This document shows, piece after piece, positions 25,998-35,045 of a stretch of 64,000 bases of DNA. Position 1 is the first letter of the stretch, and every line of letters starts with the position of its first letter. Made by a program: the position numbers and the translations under genes. Source of the DNA: BOG-932 sp965276835. GTDB taxonomy: Bacteria > Pseudomonadota > Alphaproteobacteria > BOG-932 > Roseiterribacteraceae. The stretch is from the NCBI GenBank assembly GCA_965276835.1, contig OZ255631.1:2356001-2420000 (forward strand), in the 5' to 3' direction. Below the pieces are notes generated by a model. It was not told where the DNA came from. It made no database searches and worked only from the letters and a program-made list of their open reading frames with translations.

Positions 25998-26127
25998 AAC
26001 GCCAAGACGCCAAGAAAACCAATCATATTCATGCATATGCGTTCATCTGTGGAGAAAGATTCTCATCCGCGGATGGACGCAGATTAACGCAGATTTAAAT
26101 TCGGGTTTTCTTGGCGTCTTGGCGGTT
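25998..26127. repeat. Dispersed terminal-inverted-repeat element, copy A
   Basis: About 130 bp bounded by CGCCAAGACGCCAAGAAAACC on the left and its reverse complement GGTTTTCTTGGCGTCTTGGCG on the right. The interior carries GGATGGACGCAGATTAACGC. Related copies lie at 43931-44066 and 50363-50511. No ORF. The left part of the neighbouring dehydrogenase remnant runs straight into the right-hand repeat after VIVTDHE, suggesting insertion or recombination there. Confidence 0.8.
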
Positions 26128-26480
26128 CATGGTCGGTGACGATGACCACGGCGTCCATGGCGGCGAGTGTTTCGGCGGTCAGTGCGACTGACTCGTTGCC
26201 GGCCAGTTCGCCGTGTTCGCGGGTCGGCGGCACGACCGGGATGTGCGGGTCGTGGTAACTCACTCCGCCCCGCGGGCGCAGCATTTCCCCACAACACCGG
26301 GGCCGGGCTTTCGCGCATGTCGTCGACATTGGCCTTATAGGCGATGCCGAGAAGCAGAATGCGGGCGCTCTTGAGACCTTTGCCCGTCCGCTGGTTGAGG
26401 CAGGCCAACACCGTGTCCACCACATGGCGCGGCATGGCGCGGTTGATCTCGCCCGCCAGCTCGATGAAGCGGGTGGCACC
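26127..26480 (-). pseudogene. UDP-sugar 6-dehydrogenase remnant (WbpA/WecC-like)
   Basis: Read leftwards from 26480: GATRFIELAGEINRAMPRHV, then GLKSARILLLGIAYKANVDD and MRESPAPVLW. After a frame change in a GGGG run near 26288 it continues EMLRPRGGVSYHDPHIPVVP, PTREHGELAG and AMDAVVIVTDH. These are the middle and C-terminal domains of UDP-GlcNAc/UDP-ManNAc 6-dehydrogenases. The NAD-binding N-terminal half, the catalytic Cys and the last residues are missing. It abuts the stop codon of the upstream SDR gene with no spacer, so a deletion joined the two. Confidence 0.8.
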
Positions 26481-27245
26481 CTACAGGGTCACCGTATAGC
26501 CGCCGTCCACCACCAGGACGTGGCCGTTGACATAGGACGCCGCGTCGGAGGCCAGGAAGACGGCAGGCCCGGCGATCTCCGGCGGGTCGCCGCGACGTTT
26601 CAGCGGCACGCGCTGCCGCACCCGCTCCAGCCGTTCCTCGCTGATCCCGTCATTGGACTCGGTCGCGAACGGCCCGGGCGCGATGGCGTTGCAGGTGATG
26701 CCGTGGCCGCCATATTCGCAAGCGAAGCTCTTCATCAAGCCGGTCAGCCCCGCCTTGGCCGCGTTATAGGCGGCGTCGCCGCGCGAGCCGAACAGGCCGG
26801 CGATCGAGGTGACGAAGACAATGCGACCCCACCCTTGCGGCATCATCAGCGCCGCCGCCAGCTTTGTCGTGGTGAAGGCGGCCGTCAGGTCGACCGCCAG
26901 CATATGCTGGAAATCCGCCGACCCGATCTTGTCCAGCGGCGCGCGGAAGCGGGCGCCGACATTCTCGACATAGATATCCAGCCGGCCATGCCGCCGCGCG
27001 ATCTGGGCGAACGCGGACTCGGCGGCAGCCTCATCGGCGATATCGAAGGGGAATGCCTCGGCGGAACCGCCCTCACCCGCAATCTCCGCCGCGACCCTGG
27101 CGGTACGCTCGGCGCTGCGGCTGTTGACCAGCACGTGGGCGCCGGCGCGGGCCATGCCCTTCGCGATCTCATAGCCCAGCCCCTGAGAGGCGCCGGTCAC
27201 CAACGCCACGCGGCCGGCAAGCTGGAAGGGCGACGATGTGCTCAC
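26481..27245 (-). CDS. SDR-family oxidoreductase (gluconate 5-dehydrogenase-like)
   Basis: This 254-residue classical short-chain dehydrogenase has cofactor motif TGASQGLG (about 17-24), NVGA in place of the usual NAGA, catalytic Ser in VTSIAG and YNAAK as the Tyr-Lys pair. PG at AIAPGPFATE and the C-terminal NGHVLVVDGGYTVTL are typical. GTG 27245 is the likely start (AAAGGGAATC upstream); the frame before it is Arg-rich and unlikely. Reduction or oxidation of a sugar acid or keto substrate is inferred from family. Its stop is fused to the dehydrogenase remnant, so the true last residues may have been altered. Confidence 0.88.
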   Translation of the reverse strand: MSTSSPFQLAGRVALVTGASQGLGYEIAKGMARAGAHVLVNSRSAERTARVAAEIAGEGGSAEAFPFDIADEAAAESAFAQIARRHGRLDIYVENVGARFRAPLDKIGSADFQHMLAVDLTAAFTTTKLAAALMMPQGWGRIVFVTSIAGLFGSRGDAAYNAAKAGLTGLMKSFACEYGGHGITCNAIAPGPFATESNDGISEERLERVRQRVPLKRRGDPPEIAGPAVFLASDAASYVNGHVLVVDGGYTVTL

Positions 27246-27740
27246 GCGATGATTCCCTTTGGCGATCCTTTTCGCCGACCGTGGCCGCCGCGCCGGCATT
27301 TGGCAAGATCGCACAGCCGATTCCCGGCCGCGGCAAGGCGGGCTGAAAGGCCGCCGCGACGCCGATTAATTTTACACAGAATACTGTAACATGCGGTTAA
27401 CATATTGATTTCCCGACCGTGGCCGAGGTGACGATCAGGCGGGCGCAATAGCCGAAAGGGGACGCGGGCCCGATCGCGGGCACCGAAAGCAAAGACGCCG
27501 CCGATACCCGCCAATTATCAAATTTCAACATAATGCCGCGGCCGTCCGGCCGCATAATCAATACAATTTATTTGAAAGACTTTTATTAGGGGTGCCGACG
27601 TCCCGCGCCTATAATTGGCCATTCGACCTGCATTATCGCTGGCATCTTGCCGTTGAGTTTATTGAGAATGTCGGTTTCTTGCATCTCTGATCCGGGGAAG
27701 ATCGCAAAGCCTTTGTCGAAGCCAAGGCGTGGTTGACCCG
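27246..27740. other. 495 bp divergent intergenic region
   Basis: No gene seen. The stretch at 27365-27420 and again at 27515-27620 is AT-rich (TTAATTTTACACAGAATACT, CAATTTATTTGAAAGACTTT) and likely holds the promoters of the SDR (left) and histidine-kinase (right) genes. No repeats shared with other parts of the window were found. Confidence 0.4.
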
Positions 27741-29627
27741 ATGGCCGACAGCCTTCTTCCGCCGCAAACGTCCCTGCAAAGCTTTGCGCTGATCGACGAT
27801 CACGGGAAACTGGTGGCGTGGGACCGCGGGCTGGAGATCGAGTGGTCCGACGCCGCCCATCTGATCAGCCGAGGGGCATCCTACGCCGAGATCGTGCGCG
27901 CCCTTGCGACCAGCCCGGGCGCGGATGCGTTTATGAAAGCGAATTTCCCGTCCATCGATCCCGAGGGCCATCTTACGGCCAGGATCGCGGGTCTTGGAAC
28001 CAGGCGGAGCCACGAATACCGAACGGTGGCGGGACGGACGATCCTGGTCGAGGAACGCCCGATCGTCTCAGGCGGCACCCAGCGCATCGCGCGCGACATT
28101 ACCGACGAAAAGCAGCTGGAAGACGATTTGGCCGAGGCCCGAAAGCGGCTGGAGGCGGTCGATTCGAGCGAATACGGGGTACTGACGAAGTCGCGGCGCA
28201 CGCCCGACGGCCTCTATATTTTCGAGCCGATCAGCGAACCGCTGTGCCGCCTGTTCGACCTGCCGGCCGAGCTCGTCGGGGGCGATCCGATGCTGATCTT
28301 CTCGCGCTTCGAGCGGTCGCCGGAGGGCAATGCGAAATCGGCCGCGCAGATGGAGCGTTCGGCGCGGACGCTGGAGAGCTTTTCGGAAGAATATCAGATC
28401 CGCGACGGCAAGAATCGCCTGCGCTGGATACGCCAATCGATGATGCCGCAGCGCGAGGCGGACGGGACAGTGGTTTTTTCCGGCGTCCTGCGCGACGTGA
28501 CCCGCGAAAAGGAGACCGAGGATCAGGTCGAAATGCTGCGGTCGGTGGTGGTCCGCTCATCGGAATCGATCGCGATCTTCGAAACCGATCCGGGCCACGA
28601 ACGCGACAGCAAAGTCGTCTATATCAATGAAAAATTCACCGAATTGTTCGACTGGACGGCCGACGAACTGATCGGCCAGCGGAGCGACGTTCTGATCGTC
28701 AACAGACCGGTTGTCGCCGGCGCGACCCTGTTCGCGGCCCTGGCACGCGACGACGGCGAGCCCATGGAATTCGAGACCAGCAGCAGGAGCGGCCACGTCT
28801 TTTGGGTCGAGGCGCGCGTCGCGGTCATCCAGAAATTCGACAGCGGCCGCTACCGCTGGGCAGTGATGAGCCACGATATCAGCGAACGCCGGCGCGCCCA
28901 GGACGAGCTGCTCCGCGCCAAGGAGGCGGCGGAGGCCGGGAACCGCACCAAGGGCGAGTTTCTGGCCAATATGAGTCATGAGTTGCGGACCCCGCTCAAC
29001 GCCATCATCGGTTTCACCGAATTGATCGCGCAGGGCGTGGCGCAAACCGGATGGACGCCGGCCTATTCGGAATATCTGGGCGATGTCAGCGAAAGCGGGC
29101 GCCACCTGCTCGATCTCATCAACACGGTGCTGGACCTGTCGAAGATCGAATCCGGGCAGCTCAAGCTCGACCTCGACGCCGTCGACCTGGACGAAATCGT
29201 GCGCCGTTCGCTCGCCATGGTGTCAGGCATGGCGCGTGACGCCGGGATCGCGCTGACGGAAGACATCCCGGCGGAACGCCCGGACATCCGGGGCGATTTT
29301 CGCGCGTTGAAGCAGGTGGTGCTGAATGTGCTGTCCAACGCGATCAAATTCACCCCACCGGACGGCAAGGTTCACCTCGCCCTGAGCTATACCGACACCG
29401 AGGCTGTCGTCACCGTCACCGATACCGGCTGCGGAATCGCGGAGAAAGACCTGCAGCGGGTGATGCTGCCGTTCGTGCAGGTCGCCAGTTCGCTCTCCCG
29501 CAACTTCGGCGGCACCGGCCTGGGCCTCTCCATCGCCCGCGAACTCTGCAGCCTGCATGGCGGCCGGCTGGAGATCGCCAGTGTTCAGGGCGTGGGCACG
29601 ACGGTTCGGGTGGTGCTGCCGCTGTAG
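27741..29627 (+). CDS. Soluble PAS-domain sensor histidine kinase
   Basis: This 628-residue kinase has no membrane segments. PAS-like modules occupy about 15-120, 140-265 (FEPISEPLCRLFDLPAELVG) and 270-395 (VVYINEKFTELFDWTADELI). HisKA follows with phospho-acceptor His413 in MSHELRTPLNAIIG, then the HATPase domain with N box LNVLSNAIKFTP, G1 TDTGCGIAEKD and G2 GGTGLGLSIA. It autophosphorylates and passes phosphate to a response regulator that is not encoded nearby, so it is an orphan. GTG 27729 in frame is an alternative start. It resembles the PleC/DivJ-like kinases common in alphaproteobacteria. Confidence 0.93.
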   Translation: MADSLLPPQTSLQSFALIDDHGKLVAWDRGLEIEWSDAAHLISRGASYAEIVRALATSPGADAFMKANFPSIDPEGHLTARIAGLGTRRSHEYRTVAGRTILVEERPIVSGGTQRIARDITDEKQLEDDLAEARKRLEAVDSSEYGVLTKSRRTPDGLYIFEPISEPLCRLFDLPAELVGGDPMLIFSRFERSPEGNAKSAAQMERSARTLESFSEEYQIRDGKNRLRWIRQSMMPQREADGTVVFSGVLRDVTREKETEDQVEMLRSVVVRSSESIAIFETDPGHERDSKVVYINEKFTELFDWTADELIGQRSDVLIVNRPVVAGATLFAALARDDGEPMEFETSSRSGHVFWVEARVAVIQKFDSGRYRWAVMSHDISERRRAQDELLRAKEAAEAGNRTKGEFLANMSHELRTPLNAIIGFTELIAQGVAQTGWTPAYSEYLGDVSESGRHLLDLINTVLDLSKIESGQLKLDLDAVDLDEIVRRSLAMVSGMARDAGIALTEDIPAERPDIRGDFRALKQVVLNVLSNAIKFTPPDGKVHLALSYTDTEAVVTVTDTGCGIAEKDLQRVMLPFVQVASSLSRNFGGTGLGLSIARELCSLHGGRLEIASVQGVGTTVRVVLPL

Positions 29628-29894
29628 GGGACGCGGGCGGGGTGACGGGGTCGATGGTCGTCACCGCACCGAGGTTCCGAGATGTACAAGAAGCAATGTC
29701 TGCCTTAAGCGCAGCCAATTCCCCGGATTTCGCCTGGGAGCGGTCGTTTACCACTTGCCTCCCTCAAACGCCGTCCCACGGATTCACGATATCCACGCCC
29801 GACTTAGCGAAATCTGTCACATTGCGCGTCAATCATTGTCCCCCGCATCCCCGCCCCTTATCCTCCGCCCAAATCAGAGCCCAGGGGGAACCTC

Positions 29895-30521
29895 ATGACC
29901 ATCGATATCGCCACTGCCGACGCGCTGCTGTCCACCACCCGCGCGGTGCGCAAGCGGTTGGATTTTACGCGACCGGTTCCGCGCGAGGTGATCATGGAGT
30001 GCATTGCCCTGTCGCAGCAGGCGCCGACGGCGTCGAACGGGCAGACATGGCGGTGGGTGGTCGTCGACGACAAGGAGAAGCGGCGGCAGATCGCCGAACT
30101 GTACCGCACGGCGGCGGGCAGCATGTTGTCGGATGCGCGCAAGGCGGCCGGCGCGCAGGGCGAGGCGCAGACGGAGCGGGTTTACGGTTCCGCCGAATAT
30201 CTGGCCGATCACCTGCATGAGGCGCCGGTGCATGTTCTGCCCTATCTGGTGGGCAAGCCCTACCAGGGGTTTGAGGGGGCGTATTTCGCCTCGATCTATC
30301 CGGCGGTCTGGAGCTTTCAGTTGGCGCTGCGCCCGCGCGGGCTGGGCACGGCGCTGACCACGCTTACCATGATGAAGGAAAAGGAAATCGCCGCCCTGCT
30401 GGGCGTTCCGGACGACATGACCCAGTGCGGCCTTTTGCCCGTCGCCTATACGATCGGGACCGAATTCAAGCCTGCCCAGCGGCCCGCCGCCGACAGTATC
30501 GTGCATTGGAACGGGTGGTAG
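29895..30521 (+). CDS. Nitroreductase-family protein
   Basis: This 208-residue FMN-dependent oxidoreductase has TTRAVRKRLDFTRPVPREVI and QQAPTASNGQTWRWVVVDD (FMN phosphate contacts: TRAVR and PTASN), and PRGLGTALTTLTMMKEKEIA with the second FMN loop. It ends GTEFKPAQRPAADSIVHWNG-W. Members reduce nitroaromatics, quinones or enones with NAD(P)H as homodimers. CAGGGGGAACCTC gives a good RBS. No cotranscribed partner visible. Confidence 0.9.
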   Translation: MTIDIATADALLSTTRAVRKRLDFTRPVPREVIMECIALSQQAPTASNGQTWRWVVVDDKEKRRQIAELYRTAAGSMLSDARKAAGAQGEAQTERVYGSAEYLADHLHEAPVHVLPYLVGKPYQGFEGAYFASIYPAVWSFQLALRPRGLGTALTTLTMMKEKEIAALLGVPDDMTQCGLLPVAYTIGTEFKPAQRPAADSIVHWNGW

Positions 30522-30624
30522 GCGTTCGCGGCAAGGGAACTAATTCTGTCACACTCTATTTGTTTCTGCGCTGTAAGCAGCGGGCCACCTATCGCTCGAC
30601 GCGCTTAAGTGCCATAGTGTGTCC

Positions 30625-30849
30625 ATGACAGACGCCGCTTCCCAATCGCCCGACGCCCGCAATCTTTGGCTGCAACGCCTGGCGGAACGGGGGGAATGGC
30701 CGGTTCCCGCCTTCATGAGCGCGCCCGAGAGCGGAGAACTGATCCGCCTCGGCCTGGTCGAGCTGGTGACGCCCCGCGCACCTTATCCCGGTTACGCCAC
30801 CCTGACAGACGCCGGCCACGACATGTGGGAAGACGGCGGGTTTAAGTAA
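30625..30849 (+). CDS. Small hypothetical protein
   Basis: From ATG 30625 this gives 74 residues (MTDAASQSPDARNLWLQRLA, then ERGEWPVPAFMSAPESGELI and RLGLVELVTPRAPYPGYATL). The ending TDAGHDMWEDG resembles the last helix and wing of small winged-helix proteins, but the call is only suggestive. A GTG two codons earlier is also possible. Convergent with the OpgC-like gene. Confidence 0.55.
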   Translation: MTDAASQSPDARNLWLQRLAERGEWPVPAFMSAPESGELIRLGLVELVTPRAPYPGYATLTDAGHDMWEDGGFK

Positions 30850-30855
30850 ACGGCA

Positions 30856-32019
30856 TCAGCCGGCGGGCAAGGATACCGCCCGGCGAGTTTTGTCGACAGA
30901 CGCCAGCTTCGCGGACGCGGCTTCAAGTGCGAACGCAAGCGCCACCAGAATAGCCAAGCCGGCAAACGTCACCGACACGACCTCAAGCACCCCTGAATTG
31001 CGGATACCGAAGAATATCTGCGCAACCAGGGCCATGACCACGCCCGCGCAATAGACCGGCAAGGCATGACGCCCCACTGTCTCGATCATGCGTGAAAGCC
31101 GGCGCTTCCAGAAGGTGGAATCCCGTCCCAGGAGGCGTGCCGACAGCAGCACCAGCGCAAAAAAATTGACGATCCGGATAAACGACAGGTTGGTCTTGTC
31201 GTTGGCCGGCAGGAACCTGGCCGGCACGATGCGATACTCGGACAATGCGTGAATGTTGATCCAGGGCGCCACCGCGATAATGCTGACGATAACGAACGCC
31301 GCCGCCGCACCCAGCAAAAGCCTGGAACGCAGCAGAGCGACCGCCGATCCGCGCATGCGCGCCAAAACCGCCCCTGAAACGAACATGAACTGCCAGGCCA
31401 GCGGGTTGAAAAACCAGGTCACGCCTTCCGGATAGTTCGGCAGGCTTTGCCCGGTGATATTGGCGGCCGCCCACAACGCACCGGACGCGGCCAGCGCGGC
31501 ATAAGGCGAAAACTCCATAAGCAGCCAAAGCAGCGGCAGCATGCCGATGAAGACGACATAGATCGGCAGCACGTCGGTCAGGTTCGGCATATATTGCAGC
31601 TTGACGATACGCAGGATCGCCACTTCGGTCTCAACGAAGAACGGCGAGAAATTCATCTGTTCCATGATCGGCTTGGAATCGGTGAACAGGCCGGCCGCGG
31701 CAATGACGATCGACAGGGCGAATACCAGCAGCACATGGGCCCTGAACAATTGCCAGGTCCGTTTTGCCACACGCAGGCAGCCGCAGACGAAACCGCCATA
31801 TCGAAAATACCGGTCGAAGGCCAATATCGCGCTGATACCCGCCAGGAACACGAACACCTCCGCCGCGTCGGCAAAGGCCCAGCTTCTAAGCGTCAGCACC
31901 GATACCGGGTTGCCGGGAATGTGATCGACGAAAATCATCATCAGGGAGATGCCGCGCCAGAAATCCACCGATACGATCCGCTCATGTAGCGGACCTGCCG
32001 TGATCGCATCGCGCGCCAT
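30856..32019 (-). CDS. OpgC-domain membrane acyltransferase-like protein
   Basis: This 387-residue integral membrane protein has about ten segments. It begins RIVSVDFWRGISLMMIFVDH-IPGNPVSVLT, the start of OpgC-type proteins (a conserved Asp and Arg in DFWRG). Further on are WAFADAAEVFVFLAGISAIL and LPNYPEGVTWFFNPLAWQFM. OpgC adds succinyl groups to osmoregulated periplasmic glucans; related acyltransferases modify other glycans. The opgG and opgH partners are not in the window. A small membrane protein gene lies 41 bp upstream on the same strand. Confidence 0.85.
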   Translation of the reverse strand: MARDAITAGPLHERIVSVDFWRGISLMMIFVDHIPGNPVSVLTLRSWAFADAAEVFVFLAGISAILAFDRYFRYGGFVCGCLRVAKRTWQLFRAHVLLVFALSIVIAAAGLFTDSKPIMEQMNFSPFFVETEVAILRIVKLQYMPNLTDVLPIYVVFIGMLPLLWLLMEFSPYAALAASGALWAAANITGQSLPNYPEGVTWFFNPLAWQFMFVSGAVLARMRGSAVALLRSRLLLGAAAAFVIVSIIAVAPWINIHALSEYRIVPARFLPANDKTNLSFIRIVNFFALVLLSARLLGRDSTFWKRRLSRMIETVGRHALPVYCAGVVMALVAQIFFGIRNSGVLEVVSVTFAGLAILVALAFALEAASAKLASVDKTRRAVSLPAG

Positions 32020-32060
32020 TTTTCCATCCGAAGCCCAGATAACCCGCCCGAAGACACCGG

Positions 32061-32444
32061 TCAGGAAAAATCTCCAAGACCGGCGACGAGCAGGACGATG
32101 ACGCCGAACTCCACCGCGAGCACCATGCAGAAAGAGATATAACGGCGGTGAGGCGACGGCGCATGGCCCACTGCCAGCTCGGACCGATAAGACAGCACGC
32201 CCGGCACCATCAGCACAAACGGAAACGTAACGATCGCGGTTATGAACGCGCTGGTTAAAGCATTCATGGGCGAGAACCCGTACGTTTGCTGCGCCATGAA
32301 GACGACAAAAGGATACGACGCCAATGCGGTCATGATGGAGAGGTGGGTGGCGGAATGCGGCTGCCCGGGCGTCGTCCCCGTGCAGCGACGCCAGATGAAG
32401 AGACCGAACCGGACCGCCAGCGCGACAACCAGGATCGGCAGCAC
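32061..32444 (-). CDS. Small membrane protein
   Basis: This 127-residue protein has three or four hydrophobic helices (MLPILVVALAVRFGLFIW, YPFVVFMAQQTYGFSPMNAL, AFITAIVTFPFVLMVPGVLS, FCMVLAVEFGVIVLLVAGLG). The only possible initiator in frame is GTG 32444, with a poor RBS. The N terminus could therefore be incomplete. It probably forms an operon with the OpgC-like gene downstream. No family recognised. Confidence 0.5.
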   Translation of the reverse strand: MLPILVVALAVRFGLFIWRRCTGTTPGQPHSATHLSIMTALASYPFVVFMAQQTYGFSPMNALTSAFITAIVTFPFVLMVPGVLSYRSELAVGHAPSPHRRYISFCMVLAVEFGVIVLLVAGLGDFS

Positions 32445-32728
32445 GAAGATATCAGAACAGACCTCATGAACGCCCCGCTCCGCCGTTATTTACAGTAAGT
32501 CGCCGTAATTCTGTTCGCCCAGCGTGGGCAGAAAGCGTGGCGAAAAGATGTCCGCGCCCTGGAAAGCTTTATCAAATGAACGGCGAAATCGCCGCATCCT
32601 CCTTCGCGTGATCTGCGTCATTCCGCCGCACTCGTAAACTGGAATACAATTTCAGTTGTTCTCCGGAAGCATGCCCAAGGAAAAAGCGGCGTGCTGGATG
32701 AAATGCGATCAACTGGGAGGGTTAAGCG

Positions 32729-34114
32729 ATGGAATTCGATAATCGTTCAAAGGGAAATATATCCGAAAATTCTGCCGATTATTGCGACAATCCATCCTCA
32801 TCGCCGGCAGCGAGGCGGTTCTTGTTCCTCGCCGGCACCGCGATCTTCCTAAGCATCGGCGGCGGCGCCAATGCCGCCGATCTGCCTGGCGTCTTTACCG
32901 GCAGCGCCCAGGCGGCCAGCGCCCAGAACGCCAATATCGGCGCACAGTTGGGCACATCGGCGGCGGAAACCTGCCCCTGCGCCGGAACCGGCGGCAAGGT
33001 CGTCAGGGACAGCACCGGCGCGATAAAAGCCGGGCCGCTCGCCTCCGCGCTCAATTCCAACGGTACGACCAGCGCCATCTACACGAACAAGACGGCGACC
33101 ACCGCCCAGGTGCGAAACGAGGCCGGTGTCACCAACCTGAACCTGTTCGGCGGGATGATCACGGCGGACGCGGTGAAAAGCGTCGCCGCCGTGTCCGCGA
33201 CCAAAAGCAAGATGACCCTGTCGGCCGGAGATTCCGGCTTTACCAACCTGAAGATCGCGGGAAAATCCTATCCCGGAACGGCAAAGCCGAACACGGTCAT
33301 CACACTGCCGAACGTCGGGACCGTAACGCTGAACGCGCAGACCAAAACCCACGGATTCACGACGTCGTCGATCGATGTGGGTATGCTGGTCGTGAAAATC
33401 ACCAACCCGGCCGGCCTGGGTCTGCCCATCAGCCTTCCCATACCCACGGTCAAGCTGCCGGTTGGAACCACGATCGAGATCGCGCGCGCGGCCGCCGGCT
33501 ATGACCGGCAAGTGCCGAAGGCGGCTCTCAGCGGGTCGGCGTATGGAACCCTTGCCACGGACCAGGTCGGCAGCGCGCTGGCGAACCAGATCGGAAAGGT
33601 CGCCCTCATCAATCTGGGCTGCGAGGGAACGGACGGGGCGGTCGTGTCGCGCAGCCAAAATACCAACCTGCAGAACGTCGCCACGGTGAATAAGGCGAAA
33701 TCGACGGTTCAGTCCGGCCCCAAGGGCGCGGGCACCTATGCCGTCACAACCTCGACGATCCAGTCCTTCAACCTGCTGGGCGGCCTGATCAAAGGCACGA
33801 ATATGACGGCCGTGGCGCGGGAAACGCTGGCCAACGGCAAGCTGACATCATCGACCGCGGGATCGGGCTTCGATCAGTTGACCATCGCGGGCGTGCCGGT
33901 GCCGACGAATGCGCCGCCCAACACCGGCCGGACGATTCCCGGCCTGGGCACCGTCATGATCAACGAGCAGGTGCCGGGCAGCAAACCGGGCCAGAGCACT
34001 ACGGTGAACGGCCTGCACATCCAGATCAACCAGGCCAACGCTCTGAAGATTCCGGTGGGCGTGAATCTGCTGATCGCGCACGCCAATGTGACGGTCGCGC
34101 CGCTGACGCGCTGA
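32729..34114 (+). CDS. Secreted two-repeat protein (choice-of-anchor-P-like)
   Basis: This 461-residue protein has a long N region and then a signal peptide core (RRFLFLAGTAIFLSIGGGAN-A). The mature part has two halves sharing a pattern. One has VTNLNLFGGMITADAVKSVA...GDSGFTNLKIAGKSYPGTAK-PNTVITLPNVGTVTLN. The other has SFNLLGGLIKGTNMTAVARE...GSGFDQLTIAGVPVPTNAP-PNTGRTIPGLGTVMIN. The GFxxLxIAG...PNT...PGxGTVxxNEQ pattern resembles choice-of-anchor P proteins. Such proteins are surface-exposed or secreted. A smaller, similar protein is encoded at 59083. RBS GGGAGGGTTAAGCG before ATG is good. Confidence 0.75.
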   Translation: MEFDNRSKGNISENSADYCDNPSSSPAARRFLFLAGTAIFLSIGGGANAADLPGVFTGSAQAASAQNANIGAQLGTSAAETCPCAGTGGKVVRDSTGAIKAGPLASALNSNGTTSAIYTNKTATTAQVRNEAGVTNLNLFGGMITADAVKSVAAVSATKSKMTLSAGDSGFTNLKIAGKSYPGTAKPNTVITLPNVGTVTLNAQTKTHGFTTSSIDVGMLVVKITNPAGLGLPISLPIPTVKLPVGTTIEIARAAAGYDRQVPKAALSGSAYGTLATDQVGSALANQIGKVALINLGCEGTDGAVVSRSQNTNLQNVATVNKAKSTVQSGPKGAGTYAVTTSTIQSFNLLGGLIKGTNMTAVARETLANGKLTSSTAGSGFDQLTIAGVPVPTNAPPNTGRTIPGLGTVMINEQVPGSKPGQSTTVNGLHIQINQANALKIPVGVNLLIAHANVTVAPLTR

Positions 34115-34145
34115 CCGGCGCGGGGACGGCAGGGCGGCAGGCCGG

Positions 34146-34958
34146 CTAGAACGGCTTGTCGCCCGCGATGGTGACGCGATAGCCGGAGCGTGTGTCGGGG
34201 AAGTAATCCCACATCGCCTGATGCCAGGTGCAGCGATTGTCCCAGAACGCCACGGAATTGGGCTGCCAGCGGAAACGCACCTGGAAATTGGCGTTGCTGC
34301 AATGCTTGTAGAGATAGCCGAGGATCGCCGCGCTTTCGTCCTTCGACACGCCGACGATATGGGTGGTGTAGGACGAATTGACGAAAATCAGCTTGCGCCC
34401 GGTGACCGGGTGCGTGCGGATCACCGGATGGATCGCGTTCGGGTATTTCTTGTCGACATCGGGGAACAGCGGCCGGTAGACATGGTCGGCGTCGTGCACG
34501 GCGGTCATGCCCTCGAGATAGGTCTTCATCTTGGGCGACAGGGCGTCATAGGCGGCATACATGCTGGCGAACAACGTGTCGCCCCCTGTCTCCGGCACGA
34601 TCGGCAGATAGAGGATGCTGCCCATCGGCGGCTCGGTGTCGGCGGTCAGGTCCGAATGCCAGCTTTCGCCGGCGATGAACTTGGAATCCTTGTCGGCATG
34701 GATTGCGACGATTTCAGGATGGTCCGGTAATCCCGCGACACCGGAGTGGATCGCCAGCTTGCCGAAGCGGCGGCCGAATTCCTTATGCGCGTCGTGGGTC
34801 AAATCCTGGTCGCGGAAGAAGATGACCAGATGCTGCATCAGGGCGTCGTGGATTTCCTGGAACTGCTGCTGGCCGAGCGGCTTTCCCAAATCGACGCCGA
34901 AAACCTCCGCGCCGATGCGGCGGGTAAGCGGCTTTACCGCGATGGTTTCATAGGTCAT
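34146..34958 (-). CDS. TauD/TfdA-family 2-oxoglutarate dioxygenase
   Basis: This 270-residue protein has the Fe(II) triad His101 and Asp103 in ESWHSDLTADTEPP and distal His246 in RCTWHQAMWDYFP, with Arg261 in SGYRVTIAG positioned to bind 2-oxoglutarate. N-terminal KPLTRRIGAEVFGVDLGKPL and HLVIFFRDQDLTHDAH match taurine and 2,4-D dioxygenases. Members cleave sulfonates, aryloxyacetates or similar through hydroxylation with O2. It is the last gene of a leftward set with two MFS carriers and an amidohydrolase. The substrate is unknown. Confidence 0.93.
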   Translation of the reverse strand: MTYETIAVKPLTRRIGAEVFGVDLGKPLGQQQFQEIHDALMQHLVIFFRDQDLTHDAHKEFGRRFGKLAIHSGVAGLPDHPEIVAIHADKDSKFIAGESWHSDLTADTEPPMGSILYLPIVPETGGDTLFASMYAAYDALSPKMKTYLEGMTAVHDADHVYRPLFPDVDKKYPNAIHPVIRTHPVTGRKLIFVNSSYTTHIVGVSKDESAAILGYLYKHCSNANFQVRFRWQPNSVAFWDNRCTWHQAMWDYFPDTRSGYRVTIAGDKPF

Positions 34959-35045
34959 TGGGTTCAGTCCTCACCTGGAGCCTGTCTCACCTTGATAGGA
35001 TTTGCCGTTCCCGTCTTGCCGCTGGACGCGCCGGCATTTGCCGAT

